This document shows, one piece after another, positions 53,201-63,920 of a stretch of DNA of 64,000 nucleotides. Numbering within the stretch: the first letter of the stretch is position 1; the number at the start of each line of letters is the position of its first letter. A program made the position numbers and the translations under genes. The notes under the pieces were generated by a model. The model saw only the letters and a list, made by a program, of their open reading frames with translations, was not told the DNA's origin and made no database searches. Source of the stretch: Sarcocystis neurona (lineage: Eukaryota; Apicomplexa; Conoidasida; Eucoccidiorida; Sarcocystidae); assembly GCA_000727475.1 (NCBI GenBank), contig KL647293.1, forward strand, positions 597,216 to 661,215. Direction: 5' to 3'.

Positions 53201-56200
53201 TTGACGTCTCCCTTCCGTGCCTTCTTCCTTGGTCTCCGTACTTCCTCAATTTCCACTTTCCCTCCTACTTCCTGTCCTTTCTTCTTCTCTCCATCTTTCT
53301 GCTCTTCGTCTTCTTTCTCTTCATCTTTCTTCTCTTCGGTTTTCTTCTCTTCATCTTTCTTTTCTTCGTTTTTCTTCTCTTCGTCTTTCTTCTCTTCGTC
53401 TTTCTCTTTTTTTCCCGTCTTCTTTTCTTCTTCTCGTCCTGTGTGGTGTTTGTTGTACGCGCCTCTTCCACCTCCTCCTCGTCGTCGCCACCGTCGCGTC
53501 CACCCCACCTGCCTCTCTGCGTCCTCTGCCGTCCCGTCTTCTCCCCCTTCCCGCTCTTCGTTCTTCGGCTTCTTGGCCCTTTCTGCTGCTGCTTCTCTTC
53601 CTTTCCCCTCTCCCTTTTCTTCCTTTTCTTGGTCTCCGCCTCGTCTTCTGTCTCTCTTTTTCGCCTTCCCCGTTCTTCCGTTCCTCTGCTTCACGCTCTT
53701 CCTTTTCCTCCTTACGCTGCAAAGTGGTCCCGCTTCTCGGTGTTTCTTTTCTGTCTATCTGTCTCTCTCTGTCATCTTCTTCTTCTTCTCTGCAAGCGTG
53801 GGCTACTACCGCTTCTGCCCGTGCCGCGGCTGTTGAGGTGTTGCTGCTGCTGCTGTTGCTGTTGCCGGCGCTGGTGCCGTGCTGCTGCTGTTGCTGCAGA
53901 CGAGCGAGAAAAAACTTTTTGTGTGGCAGACGCAGCGCAGCGAACACCCGAGCAGCAGTCGCCCGACGTGGAGTTGTTCTCTCGTTTTTCAACACTCCGT
54001 AAGGGCCCTCTCTCATGCAACTTCCTCTGCATTTCTGCTTCCCGTCTCTCTCTTTGGCGTCTCTCTTTCTGTTCCGGCTTTTCTTGCCGACGCTCCTCTC
54101 TGTGTGTCTGTGTCTTTCTCTCTCCGGAGACAGGTATACGCACACCGAAGAAGTGTACACATACGTATACATAAGTGTATATACACGTGTATATGTGTCC
54201 ATACATATATATGCATGCATACGTGTACATATATTTATATGTAAACACACACATGTATGTATTTACACACACATACACATATACAAACACATAAATATAT
54301 GTATAGAGCAACCAACAGATATGTACGCATATCCATATATATAACATATTTGCATACAGGAAGACACGTTGAGATTGTCTTTGTGTGTGAATACTCAGAA
54401 GAACGGAACTTCTGACTCTTCTCCTTCATTTCACGCGGTTGACAAGTGACAGACGCTGCTGCAGCGGGGACTGCCCTGCTGCTGCTGCTTCTGCTGCCGC
54501 TGCTGCTTCTACTGCCGCTGCTGCTTGTGGTGCTGCTGCTGCTGCGGCTGCTTTGCACAGTAGTATCTGGTGCTGCGCCTGTAATGCCACTGCGCTGTTG
54601 TAGCTGACTCTGGGCCTGTCGAGGGAACGCATTTTTCTCCTTCTGCTGCGGTGGCTGCCTCTGTTGCTGCTGCTGTTCACTCGCTGTTGCTGCTGCTGTG
54701 GTGCTGCCGCTGATGTTGCTGAGACATTCTGACTGCCGTTGAGCTATGCTGCCGCTGCGTTGAGGTGCTGCTGCTGCTGCTGGTCTCTCGCTGCAGCTGT
54801 TGTTGGGATGCCGCCGCTGCTGCTGAGAAGGTGCTGCTGCTGCTGTTGAGAAGCTGCTGCTGCTGTGTGGCTCTTGAGAAGCTGCTGTGGCTCTTCTGTT
54901 GAATGTTTGTTGCTGCTGCTGGTGTTTCTGCTGCTTCTTCTACGCAGGACCTTCTCGTGGGGGGACCGGGAGACACGCCAGCGCCACGTCGTCTCTCCTT
55001 CGATCCGCTTGGGCGCCTACTGTCGTTTCCGTACGCAGCGCGTCGCGGAATTTTCTTCGGTGAAATACCCCACACAAACACACAGAGAAATCCGCTCCTT
55101 TGTAAATATTCAGAAATGTTTGTCAGCTTACGTACTCCTCTCTCTCTATATATATATGTCTATATCTATCTGTTTGTCTCTCTATATGTACATAGGTATA
55201 TATATATATGTATGTGCAAGTGAGGATTCGTGTACATAAATATATACATATACATATATATCTATGTATATGTGTACATGTGCGCCTACCTACATAGGTA
55301 TATAGACGTATGTATATTTGTGTATACGCGAATGTGGATATACATGATGTATATGTATATATGTATGTATGTGCATATGTGTGAATTTATGTGTATGTAT
55401 GTATACGTATAGGTGAATAAATTTATATATATGTATCAATGTATATTAATCGCCACGCAGGTTTCTGCGTGCTTGTATATAGTGTCTACAGATGCAGGTA
55501 GATACGTGCCTATATATATATGTACATGTTTATATATCCAAGTGTAGGTATTTGCTTACATACGTCGCTATTCACGCGTGGGTGCATGCCCTTGCGTATG
55601 TACTTTACACCATATCTACATATACGTGTATATACATCTGTATCTACATGTCTATATATATATACGTGTATGTGTATCTCTCTCTCTCCACACACATGTA
55701 TACATCTATATATATATGTATGTGTAAGTGTGTACATATATCTGTATACATGTATATATGTATATATGCGTATACGTACATATCTACACGTATACAAATG
55801 CATGTGCGTATGTCTGTATTTCTTTCTCTCTCTCTCTAGGTAAGTATATAGGCAGATATACATGTGTTTATGTACCTCACATCATCACCTATATACATAT
55901 ATATAGATGGGTATATATATCCATATATATATATGGATATGTGTACACCTCTTCTCTCTCTATATATATATAGATATAAAACTACATACCTGTATATATA
56001 TAGTATAAATATAGTTGCATATAATTGTAGTCCTTTGTTGCCGAGGCGTGTTTTCTATGGCACGCTGGACATCACGTGGACGGTGGGAGGAAGTGGACTT
56101 CGTAGCGTGACCCGAAGACGCATGCGGCGTCGGCTCGTCCAAAATCAGAAAGTCGTCTTGCTGGCGATACGTCTTATTTCTCGTCTTTCCCTGCGTGGTC

Positions 56201-59200
56201 TGGGTCTCTTCCCTGCCTCGTACGTACGCCGAAAGAGACAAGCTACTGCTGCAGAGAGATGCACGCTCTGGCACCCGGCCGCAGGCGCCTGTTCGCACCA
56301 TTCTTTTTCTGCTTCTTGGCGGCACCTGCTGCTGCTGAAGAAGACGCGTCTGCTGCTGCTGGAGACTGAGCGCCCCCAGCGCTCTTCTCTGCTCCAACAG
56401 GCATTCAGACACACAAGACGCGGGAGGCCCCTTCGCTGCTGCTGCTGCCGCTGCTGCTGCTGCCGCTGCTGCCGCTGCTGCTACCGCTGCTGCTGCCGCT
56501 GCCGCTGCTGCTGCTGCTGCTACCGCTGCTGCTGCCGCTGCTGCTGCTGCTGCTGACGGTGCTGCTACTGCTGCCGCTGCGTTCCTCCCGGGGGCCGTCC
56601 TGCCCTGCTGCAGTCACTTTCTCCCAGCGCGCGGAGCCGGGGGATGCCGCAGCGGGTGCTGCTGCTGCTGCGACGACGCCTTGCTCCTGCGTGTTCGTTC
56701 GGCTGCACCTCCTCACGGGGGTGGAGATGTTCACGTCGGACTGACGCTGCCGCTGCTGCTGCTACTGACGCTGTTGCTGCTGCTGCTCGTGTGGCTGCTG
56801 GTGTTGTAGCTGCTGCTGCTGCTGTAACATTGCTGCGGGAGGTGCCAGCCGTCTCCCTGCGGCTGCTGCTCCTCCCGTTGGCACTACTGACGTGCTGCCG
56901 CGGCGCTGCTAACGCTGCGGTCGCTAGCATTGCTGCTGCTGCTCCTGCGAACACTCCGTCGCTGCTCCTGCTGCTGCTCCTGCTGCTGCTAATGTTGCTG
57001 TTATCTCTTGCTAATACTAAAGAGGAGGAAGAGTAATAGGAGCATGTTGGTGTGCGTGCGTCCTGGCATCGGAGCAGAAGCAGCACAGGCAGCAGTGAAG
57101 CGCTTCCCCTGCATATGTGCTACTCGTACTGCCGCATCTGCTGTTGCTGCTGCTCCTGCTGCTTCGCCTCTGCTGCTGCTTCTTTTCTTCGGCTGCTTCT
57201 TGGACTTCTTCCCCTGCTGCGCGTCGTCTGCTGCTGCTGCTGCTCCTGCTGCTGCTGATCCTACTGCTTCTTTTCTGCTGCTTCTCCTGTTACTTCCGCA
57301 ACCGTGTTGCTGCTGCTTCTATTACGATTTCTGTATTGCGGCTGCTGCTCTCTGCAGGTTGCTGCTTTCGTCTAGAGGGCAGAGGCGAGCTGCAGCGAGG
57401 GCACGTACGGGACGCAGACGGCGGTTGCGGCAGCACCGCAGCAGCAGCAGCAGGAAGCGCAAAGAAAGGAGAAGAACAAGCGGAAGAAGGGGCGAAGAAA
57501 CCGACGATAAAGTGTGAAACAGTGGACAGCAGCAGCGCAGCTGTACCGTTTCTCTCGCATCTCCCACCTCTTCGATTCTACGGCCACCGCCGACCTGTCA
57601 GACTCATGGTAGGCAACTGCTGCAGCAGCAGCACCGTAACAACAGCACCGTAGCAGCATGAAGCGTAGCACCTGTAGCAGCAGGACCCGCAGCACATGTC
57701 GCAGCAGGAACCGCAGCGCAGCAGCAGCAGCGCTGCACTAGCAGGAGCAGCAGCAGCACCGTCGCAGCAGGAACAGGACGAGGAGCCACGCAGCAGCAAT
57801 AGCAGGAGTACTACGTGTGTGTTAAGACAGATCGAGAAAGAGGAGCAGCAACAAGTGAGTCGTCTGCTGGTGAGCTTCACCGGCAGCGCTGCTGAGAAAG
57901 AACGCACCAGGACCACGTGCGTTGCCATTTTTTCCCGTTTGGCGTCTCACTTGTTGGCTGCGCCTGCGGTGCGTGGGCGCCCACGCATGCGGTTCTCACT
58001 CTGCTGCTGCAGTGCTGCTCAGGCTTCCTCCTGCCCCCCTCCTGCTTTGTTCAAGGAGCTTCTTTCTTCTGCTGCTGTGTGTGTGTCAGTGGGCCGCTGC
58101 TAATTCTCTCGTGGTGCGGTGTCGGCGGCCCGCGGCCGAAGGCGATCTGCTGTTGCGACGTACTGCAGCTGCGGCGGGAGATGCTGCTGCGCAAAATCGG
58201 TGCGGCACACCCTCCCGTGCGGGGTCGCTACTCTCTGCTCGGCTGACTTCTACCTTTGCTGCTGTGCTGCGGGGGTGTGCTCCTGCCGCGGCTGCTGCTG
58301 CTGCTATGTGGTAGGGTGGTCCTCTCCCGCTTGGGCAAGCCCCTCTGCCAGGACGGTGGCGTATGCTGCTTCTGCTCCTGTTGCTGCTGCTGCTTTTCCT
58401 GCTCCTGCTCCTGCTGCTCCTGCTGCTGCTGCCGCTTCTCCTCCTCCCGCTGCCCGTGCTGGCGCTTCTGGTGCTGCTCCTGCTGCTGCCGGTGCATCCC
58501 ACACACGGAGCTGGGGGAATTCGTGAGGAAGTTTTTTGTTGCGGCAACTGAGTCCACGAGAATTTTCTTGACGAAGCAAAGCGGAAGAATTTTTGCGGTG
58601 CCAACCTGAGGCAGCAACTCGAAGTTTAAAGCAGACTGGCGCGCTTGTGTGCCTCCGCTGCGACGCGTGGACGAGCTGCTGCATGCCACGCCGCTGCGTC
58701 TGCTGCTGGGGGCCGCTGCATGTCTCGTTGTTGTCGTCTCTGTGCGACTGCCGCGTCGACGGCTGCTGTATCTTCCGCGTCTGCGCTGCTGTGTCTCGTC
58801 CGTCGTTCTTGCGCTGCTGCAGCGATTTTCTCCGGACGTTCTTCTGCTAAACACTAGCGCCAGGCCTCCCGGCTTCCCGGCTGCAGCCCAGCAAGCAGCA
58901 GCAACGACGCGGGGAGAAAGAGAAGCAGAAGACGGCGGAGGAGGAGGAGGAAGAGAAGCAGCGACAAAAAAAGCAGGAACAGCAGCAGGAGGAGAAGAAG
59001 CAGATGCAGCACCGGAAGCAGCAGGAGGGACAAAACGAGCAGGAGGAGGAGCAGCAGACACAGCAGCAGGAAAAAGGCAGCAGCTGCGGGGGGCTGCAGC
59101 TTCAACAACTTGCGCTTTATATGCCCAAGGTAAGCGACGACACTTGCTCTGCGCGCCCGTCTCTCCGTCTCCTGCTGCTGCTGCTGCTCCCCTCTCTCCC

Positions 59201-60569
59201 TGCACAAACCCCACAGCACCTGCCTTCTCATCTACATATACATAGGCATAGAGATATAACATCCACATAAATACAGCTTCTCCCAAATACACGTCTGTAT
59301 ATACAACGTCCATATAGCTATATCTATCTATCTACATATATATATATAGACACGTGAAGAGAAAGAAAGGCTTGGGCAGTGCGTTTGTGTGTGTGACTCA
59401 AGCGCGTACGTAGACCCATGATACATACGTATACATATCTACATGTCTGTACATACATATACATATATTGGGATAAGTACATATATATGTATATATATAC
59501 ATGAGTAGATGTATACCTACGTATACGTGTGTATATGTGTATATGCACATGTATATATATGTATATATGTACCTACATGCATGTGTGTCTACGTGTATGG
59601 ACACCCATATATGTATATCTACATACGTAAAAATAATACATACACGTCTATGTATATGTGTGTGTATATGTAAGTATGCATGTATTTATAATATATGCGT
59701 ATAGGGACGTGTATGTAGTTTGGGGGACTTGGGAAGGGCGTGGCAGCGTGGGTGCTTCTCCCGCGCAGGGGGGGAAGAACTTTGACGCATGCAGCGCGCG
59801 CGGCGCATCCCCTGCTGCAGGGACAAATAACTTTCGAGCTCCACACACATTTCCTTCACATTCTCACACAAGTTGCCCCTATATTTCCGTCTCCTTCTCT
59901 TCTGTCTGTAGACACACAAACCAAGGGAAGGAGTCTAACGCATATACACATATACCTCAATACATAGACGTTGCCATACACATATACGTAAATATGTATA
60001 TATATATTTGCAGCGGACAGAGAGACGGCCCGTCGTTGTACACGGGTTGACAGATCGCAGCCGAGGACGGAAAGTGAATAGAAGTACATACACATCATAC
60101 GTATATGGATGTCTGTGTTTATATACGTACATATGTATTTGTAGGAGCAGAGACACGCAGACATATGCGTGGGTGGATTGTGGAGGGGAATTGCAGCACT
60201 CTGCCTATTTGTGAATAAAACCATATATATTTCCACATATGTGTGTATGTATAAGTATGTCTACATATATGTGTATATATGTATATATATGTGTCTCTTT
60301 CTCTCCCTCCCCCTGTCTCCCCCTGTCTCCCTCCCCCTGTCTCCCTGTCTCCCTCCCCCTGTCTCCCCGTCTCCCTGTCTCCCCCTGTCTCCCCCTGTCT
60401 CTATATTTATGTTTTGTAGGAAGGGAGAGATATACGTAGACATATGCGTGGGTGAAGTGTCGCTCTGCGTAGTTGTCGATTTCTCCTGTATGGCTCTGCA
60501 GTTCCGCCAGTGCCCGTCTATCATATTTTCGTGAAGACCTACTTTTGTATCCATACAAATGTATATCTA

Positions 60570-60609
<40 letters not shown>

Positions 60610-63447
60610 CAGATGTATTCACGTACATGCATATGTATATGTGTACGTATATATGTACGTATGTACACGCATGCATGTATACTATATATATGTATATGTG
60701 CATACATGTGTGTGTGCGTGAATGTACATATATGTATGCGCGTGTGTATGTCTTTTGATCTATTCAGATGTATTCGGACATATTTGCATGCATGAATATC
60801 GATGTGCATATGTGTGTGGTATATGTGCGCGTATATAACGTGGCGCCGCGGTATGGCGTACCGCTGAGGAAGAAGTGAGACAATTTTGTTGGTGCATGCG
60901 AGAGACTTCTCGTTGACTCTGCTGCTGCTGTTGCTGCGGTTCGTATGTGGGCCTGATTTCTCTCTACTCTAAAGCAGCAGGAGCAGCTGCTGTTTCTCTT
61001 TCCGCTGCACGCGCTGCAGCAGCTGAATTTCTTTACTGCTTTAATGCGCGCATGTGCTGGCTCGACTTGTCTCGTAGTCGACTGCTGCTGGTTCTTCTTC
61101 TTTTTTGCTGGTGCTGCTGCTTCTGCTTTGCTGTTGCTGCTTCCTCTTCTTCTTTGCTGTCGCTGCTGCTGTTTCTTCTTCTTTGCTGCTGCTGATACTG
61201 CTTCACCTTCTTCTTTCCTGTTGCTGCTGGTGCTTCGTCTTCTCCTTTCCCGTTGCTTCTTCGTTTTCTTTGCTGTTGCTGCTGCTGCCTTGTCTTCTTC
61301 TTTGCTTTTGCTGCCGCTGCTGGTCGCCCCTCTTCGGGAGCCGGTGCGTGTTTCTGTGCTGCTGCTGCTGTTGCTGCTGCGCGTTCTGCTTGGTGAACTG
61401 CTGCCTGCTGCAGTTCCCGTTGTTTCTCCTGCCTTGCGTCCTCGTTGCCGGACTACCGCTGCTGCTGCTGCTCCTAATGGGTGATGGTGCGTGTGCTGCC
61501 TCTGCTGCTGCTGCGCGTGCAATAACGGCGCCTGCTGCTGTTTCTCTGCCCAGCGAGCGAAGACGGCGCCTTGTCGCTGTGGCAGGTCCTCACCTCTTCT
61601 GCAGAGGAACAGGAAGAGGAGGAGGAGGAACAGCAGCAGCAGCAACACGCAGAAGGTGCGGCCTCCTCCTCCTCCTCCCCAGCAGCAGCAGCCTCAGCAC
61701 CAGCAGCAGCGAGAGAAACTGCAGCCCGCGTCGAGAAGACCCTCAGAAGTTTCTCTTCTTCGCAAAACCGGAAGAAACAGAAGGACGGTCCTTCGACGAC
61801 TTGCATCTACAGCAGCAGCAACCGCTCCGACAGCATCTGCAGCAACCGCACCGACAGCAGCAACCGCACCGACAGCAGCAAGAGCAGCAACAGCAGCAGC
61901 AGCAGGTGCGGCCCCGGTCCACGCTTTCAGGGGCCTGCGCGCTGTGTCGGCGTGCTGTTCGACTTTCTCGACGAAAATACAACTATTCAAGACCTCTCCT
62001 GGTACTGCCGTCTGCCATTGCTTCCGTATTCCTACTACTGCCTTGAGGCTGTCTCCTCGAAAATGCTACCTCGTAGCTCTCCCGTTCTGCTGCTGCTTGC
62101 TGTTTCTCTCGGATTACCACCACTACAACCACTCCTCTCTCCTACTAGAGGCCGCTTGCTCTATCTGTCGTCCTGCTGCTGGTTCCTGTTTCTCTCGTGC
62201 CACTCCTGCTTGCTGTTCCTCTCTTGTACTGCTGCTGACGGTTTCTCTCTCCTGCTGCTGCCTGCTGCTTCTCTCTTTTGCTTGTCTACTTTCTCTCTTT
62301 GTATCCTTCGCCCGAAAGCTGCTGCAGGACTCTTCGGCTCTCGATATTTTTCGGAGACTCATCTATTTATACGCCAAAGCACTCTTTACTGTAGCACCTT
62401 TTTCCTTCTCCTCGGGCTTCGTATATATATATATATATATGTGCGTACGTGTGCACACGTATATATGTATGTAGTGAGTTGCTTCTCGTTGTAGGACTCT
62501 TGTAGCAAGAGGCAGTGTTCGATAGACCTTTATATGTATTAGTTTTTTAAGGAGGTAGTTCTACGAGGTCTTCGACTTGCCGTTTCGTCTGCGTCCGTCA
62601 GGAGGCATCGGATGCCACCGACACGTGGCTGCTGCTGTTCCTGCTGCTGCGTCAGATCCTTCCCGACTGCACGGGGGGCGGGGGGGTGATCTGCTGCTGC
62701 TGCTGCTGGGACTGGGGGACTTACAGGAGGTGCTGCGCTGCTTGGTTTTTCTCGTCTCGCGCTTCTACCGGCTGCGAGTGCACTCTGTTCGCTGCTGCGG
62801 CTGCGCCCGACTTCTTCGTTTCTCCCGCTCCGCCGCGGAGCTCTTGTTTGCTCCCTGTTGCTCCTTGTCCGCTGCCTTTGCTGCTGTCTGTTTGCTGCTG
62901 TTGCTGCTGTCTGTTTGCTGCTGTTGCTGCTGTCTGTCTGTTGCTGTTGCTGTCTGCTTGCTGCTGTTGCTGTCTGCTTGCTGTGTTGCTGCTGCTCTTC
63001 CTCCAGCTGCCCAACACAAGAATCGACTGTCGCCCGACCCTCGCTGCCCCCCGTGCCGCTGTTGCTGTTGCTGCTGCTGCTACCCCCACTGCAAGTTCAC
63101 CGCGGCTGTCGCTTCTGTCCGTCTCCTCCTCCCCCGCTGCCGCTGCGCACGTCTGTGCCGCTCTTGCTGTTGCGCCTGCGCGTTTCTGCTGCTGTTTTCC
63201 GCAGGGGGCGTCATGGGCAGTGGCTCGCAGCTGCATGCACGGGCGGCGGCGTGACTCTCATCTGCATTCCCCACGAGAGTACGTTAAAAAGGAAAAGTGT
63301 TTTCGCTTCTGGCTGCAGGATGCTTCCCAAGTGTCTCTATACGCCTTACAAACACAAACTCTCAAAATATTTGTAGTAGAGAACTCCCTTCAGCCGGGGA
63401 GGCGGGGAGGGCCACCACTTCCACAGCAGCGCCCCCGTGGAAGTTAA
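48174..63447 (+). CDS. CHAF1B: CAF-1 p60-like WD40 protein (CHAF1B/CAC2 family) with giant low-complexity inserts, multi-exon
   Basis: The family is the WD40 subunit of chromatin assembly factor 1, which with the large subunit and an RbAp48-type subunit deposits H3-H4 on replicating DNA. Joined exons show blades in order: LPIAAIDFQ...RLATAAANSVKIW, HQTEVAALRWSPGGHLLAS, REKWRQV...VFDLCWCTD, LCLVDVATEEISAVV with EKKLFVWQTQ, then the family hallmark RRLSFDPLGRLLS and later FFVAATESTRIFL and SEDGALSLWQV. The order and the EKW, FDLCW and RRLSF blocks fit p60 better than HIRA. Exons 48174-50251, 52748-52868, 53900-53998, 54948-55059 and 57358-57608 join in phase; 57678-57854, 58511-58597, 58649-59129, 61554 onward and 63319-63447 are tentative. 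The ATG at 48,174 is chosen because TAG stands in frame 15 bases upstream. Inserts of about 300 and 250 residues of Ser/Ala/Gln/Gly split the first blades. Confidence 0.65.
50780..50945 (+). repeat. TTCTCGTGGCTCTGC minisatellite in intron 1 of the p60-like gene
   Basis: Six or seven imperfect copies of a unit around CTTCTCGTGGCTCTGCC, spaced 20-35 bases. Confidence 0.6.
51300..51480 (+). repeat. CTGCTA/CTG tract in intron 1 of the p60-like gene
   Basis: TACTGCTGCTGCTACTGCTGCTG repeats for about 160 bases with a GGTGCTACTGGTG variation. The antisense frame reads as poly-Ser. Confidence 0.75.
52748..52868 (+). CDS. CAF-1 p60-like gene, exon 2: end of blade 3 and start of blade 4
   Basis: Enters in phase 2 after GAGTGCCGCAG, giving GSYAK-LCLVDVATEEIS across the join, and ends FLAAQ in phase 0 before GTATTC. 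It aligns with the p60 segment DNTAIIWDV...GVTWDPLG, with CLAW as the conserved tryptophan strand. The acceptor lacks a clear pyrimidine tract; homology and phase support it. Confidence 0.7.
53000..53735 (+). repeat. CTTCTTC/CTCTTCGTCTTT pyrimidine array before exon 3 of the p60-like gene
   Basis: About 700 bases almost purely C and T, with an inner array of CTTCTCTTCGTCTTT units at 53,280-53,420. It leads to CTG repeats and the acceptor at 53,899. A 290-codon antisense Lys/Glu/Arg frame is a by-product. Confidence 0.75.
53900..53998 (+). CDS. CAF-1 p60-like gene, exon 3
   Basis: 33 codons in phase 0 after TGCTGTTGCTGCAG; reads TSEKKLFVWQTQ, matching the p60 strand with conserved Asp/Glu, Leu and Tyr/Trp, then a Ser-rich stretch to LVFQHS. 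The donor is GTAAGG. Confidence 0.7.
54460..54945 (+). repeat. CTG-rich tract before exon 4 of the p60-like gene
   Basis: CTGCTGCTTCTGCCGCTGCTG repeats end at the exon 4 acceptor, the same arrangement as in the giant coiled-coil gene. Confidence 0.75.
54948..55059 (+). CDS. CAF-1 p60-like gene, exon 4: RRLSF block
   Basis: Phase 0 after CTTCTTCTACGCAG. It contains PAPRRLSFDPLGRLLSFP, very close in layout to the RRLSF-TPDGSLL block of vertebrate p60, which is a good family marker. It ends GIFF plus one base before GTGAAA. An internal alternative donor (GTACGC at 55,031) exists. Confidence 0.72.
55140..56030. repeat. TATATA/TACATA microsatellite in intron 4 of the p60-like gene
   Basis: Nearly 900 bases of TATATATG, TACATA and CTCTCTA runs. 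Confidence 0.7.
56430..57330 (+). repeat. CTGCTGCCG tract before exon 5 of the p60-like gene
   Basis: A near-perfect CTGCTGCTGCCG array at 56,430-56,580, then looser CTG-rich sequence to the acceptor at 57,357. Confidence 0.75.
57358..57608 (+). CDS. CAF-1 p60-like gene, exon 5 (insert-rich)
   Basis: Enters in phase 1 after GCTCTCTGCAG, matching exon 4. It carries Ala-rich and Lys/Glu-rich low complexity (SAKKGEEQAEEGAKK), then FLSHLPPLRFYGHRRPVRLM before GTAGGC. The last 20 residues are non-repetitive and probably structured. Confidence 0.5.
57678..57854 (+). CDS. CAF-1 p60-like gene, tentative exon 6
   Basis: Gln/Ser/Ala-rich sequence that ends STTCVLRQIEKEEQQQ before a consensus GTGAGT donor. 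TTCVLRQIE resembles the TTYVFSRKN strand of p60. The preceding intron would be only 69 bases with a CAG-rich, pyrimidine-poor acceptor, so the start is uncertain. Confidence 0.4.
58511..58597 (+). CDS. CAF-1 p60-like gene, tentative exon 7: late propeller blade
   Basis: Non-repetitive LGEFVRKFFVAATESTRIFL to SGRIFA, after CACACACGGAG and before GTGCCA. It aligns well with p60 LPYRLVFAVASEDSVLLYD, a diagnostic late blade. The frame stops at TGA 58,607. The exact donor is uncertain because GTGCCA is a poor site. Confidence 0.5.
58649..59129 (+). CDS. CAF-1 p60-like gene, tentative exon 8
   Basis: An open segment with a hydrophobic start (RRVDELLHATPLRLLLG), a Gly/Glu/Ala-rich insert and STTCALYAQ before a GTAAGC donor, phase 1. 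Joined to 61,554 it reads ALYAQ-ASEDGALSLW. Its 5' boundary is not resolved, and another frame (Gln/Glu-rich, ending LALYMPK) uses the same donor in phase 0. Confidence 0.35.
59225..60835. repeat. TATACA microsatellites with an embedded CTGTCTCCC array
   Basis: Microsatellite blocks at 59,225-59,720, 59,940-60,300 and 60,540-60,835, with a C/T array of CCCCCTGTCTCC units at 60,298-60,405, all between tentative exons 8 and 9. Confidence 0.7.
61080..61550 (+). repeat. TTCTTTGCTGCTGCTG tract before tentative exon 9
   Basis: CTTCTTCTTTGCTGTTGCTGCTGCT units of about 45 bases recur from 61,090 to 61,320, then CTG runs to the acceptor at 61,553. The antisense frame (Lys/Ser/Ala/Gln-rich) is not a gene. 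Confidence 0.75.
61554..61655 (+). CDS. CAF-1 p60-like gene, tentative exon 9: last WD strand
   Basis: The acceptor GTTTCTCTGCCCAG enters in phase 1 and gives SEDGALSLWQVLTSS, a clear closing WD strand, then a Glu run and a Gln run. A GTGCGG donor at 61,656 is possible, but the frame stays open to beyond 62,400, so the end is a guess. Confidence 0.45.
62575..63240 (+). other. Mixed CTG-rich stretch with possible unplaced coding segment
   Basis: After acceptor-like GGGGACTTACAG at 62,726 the frame reads EVLRCLVFLVSRFYRLRVHSV, which is not repeat-derived. CTGTTTGCTGCTGTTGCTG units follow at 62,875-63,005. I could not connect this segment in phase to its neighbours. Confidence 0.25.
63319..63447 (+). 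CDS. Possible terminal exon
   Basis: Phase 0 after TTCTGGCTGCAG: DASQVSLYALQTQTLKIFVV, then a Gly/Pro/Arg-rich end and TAA at 63,445. The sequence is non-repetitive and propeller-like, and it follows a typical acceptor. It may end the p60-like gene or belong to a separate downstream gene. Confidence 0.35.
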   Translation, partial: DASQVSLYALQTQTLKIFVVENSLQPGRRGGPPLPQQRPRGS

Positions 63448-63454
63448 TCGCCTT

Positions 63455-63920
63455 TCCTTGCTTTCTTTCCCTGTCTCCGTCTCCCTTTCTCTTTTCCTTT
63501 CCGCGTCTCTTTCTCTCCCGCCTTCCCGTCTTCTTCCTCCCCTTCTCTGTCTCCGTCTCCCTTCCTCTCTCTGTTGCTGTCTCCCTCTCTTTCTCTGTTG
63601 CTGTCTCCCTTTCCCTCTCTGCTGCTGTCTCCCTCCCTTTCGCTGTCCCCGTCTCCCCTTCTTTCGCTGTCTCCGTCTCCCTCTCTGTCGCTGTCTCCCC
63701 TTCTTTCCCCGTCTCCCTTTCCCTCTCTGCTGCTGTCTGCCTTTCCCTCTCCGTTGCTGTCCCCCTTCCTCTCTCTGTTGCTGTCTCCCTTCCCTCCTCT
63801 CTTTCTCGTCTCCCTCTCTTTCTCTCTGTCTCTGCTCTCTCTGCTCGGTCGCTGTCTCCCTCTCTCTGTTGCCCTGTCTCCCCTCTATCTGTCGCTGTCT
63901 CTGTCTCTCCTTTTCTCTCT
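63455..63920 (+). repeat. CTGTCTCCCTTTCCCTCTCTG array (right edge)
   Basis: An 18-30 base unit around CTCTGTTGCTGTCTCCCTC repeats for about 450 bases, the same motif family as at 18,570 and 21,255. The + frame is open (Leu/Ser/Pro/Cys) only because of the repeat. A GT run and a G run of nine follow to 63,980. Confidence 0.75.
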
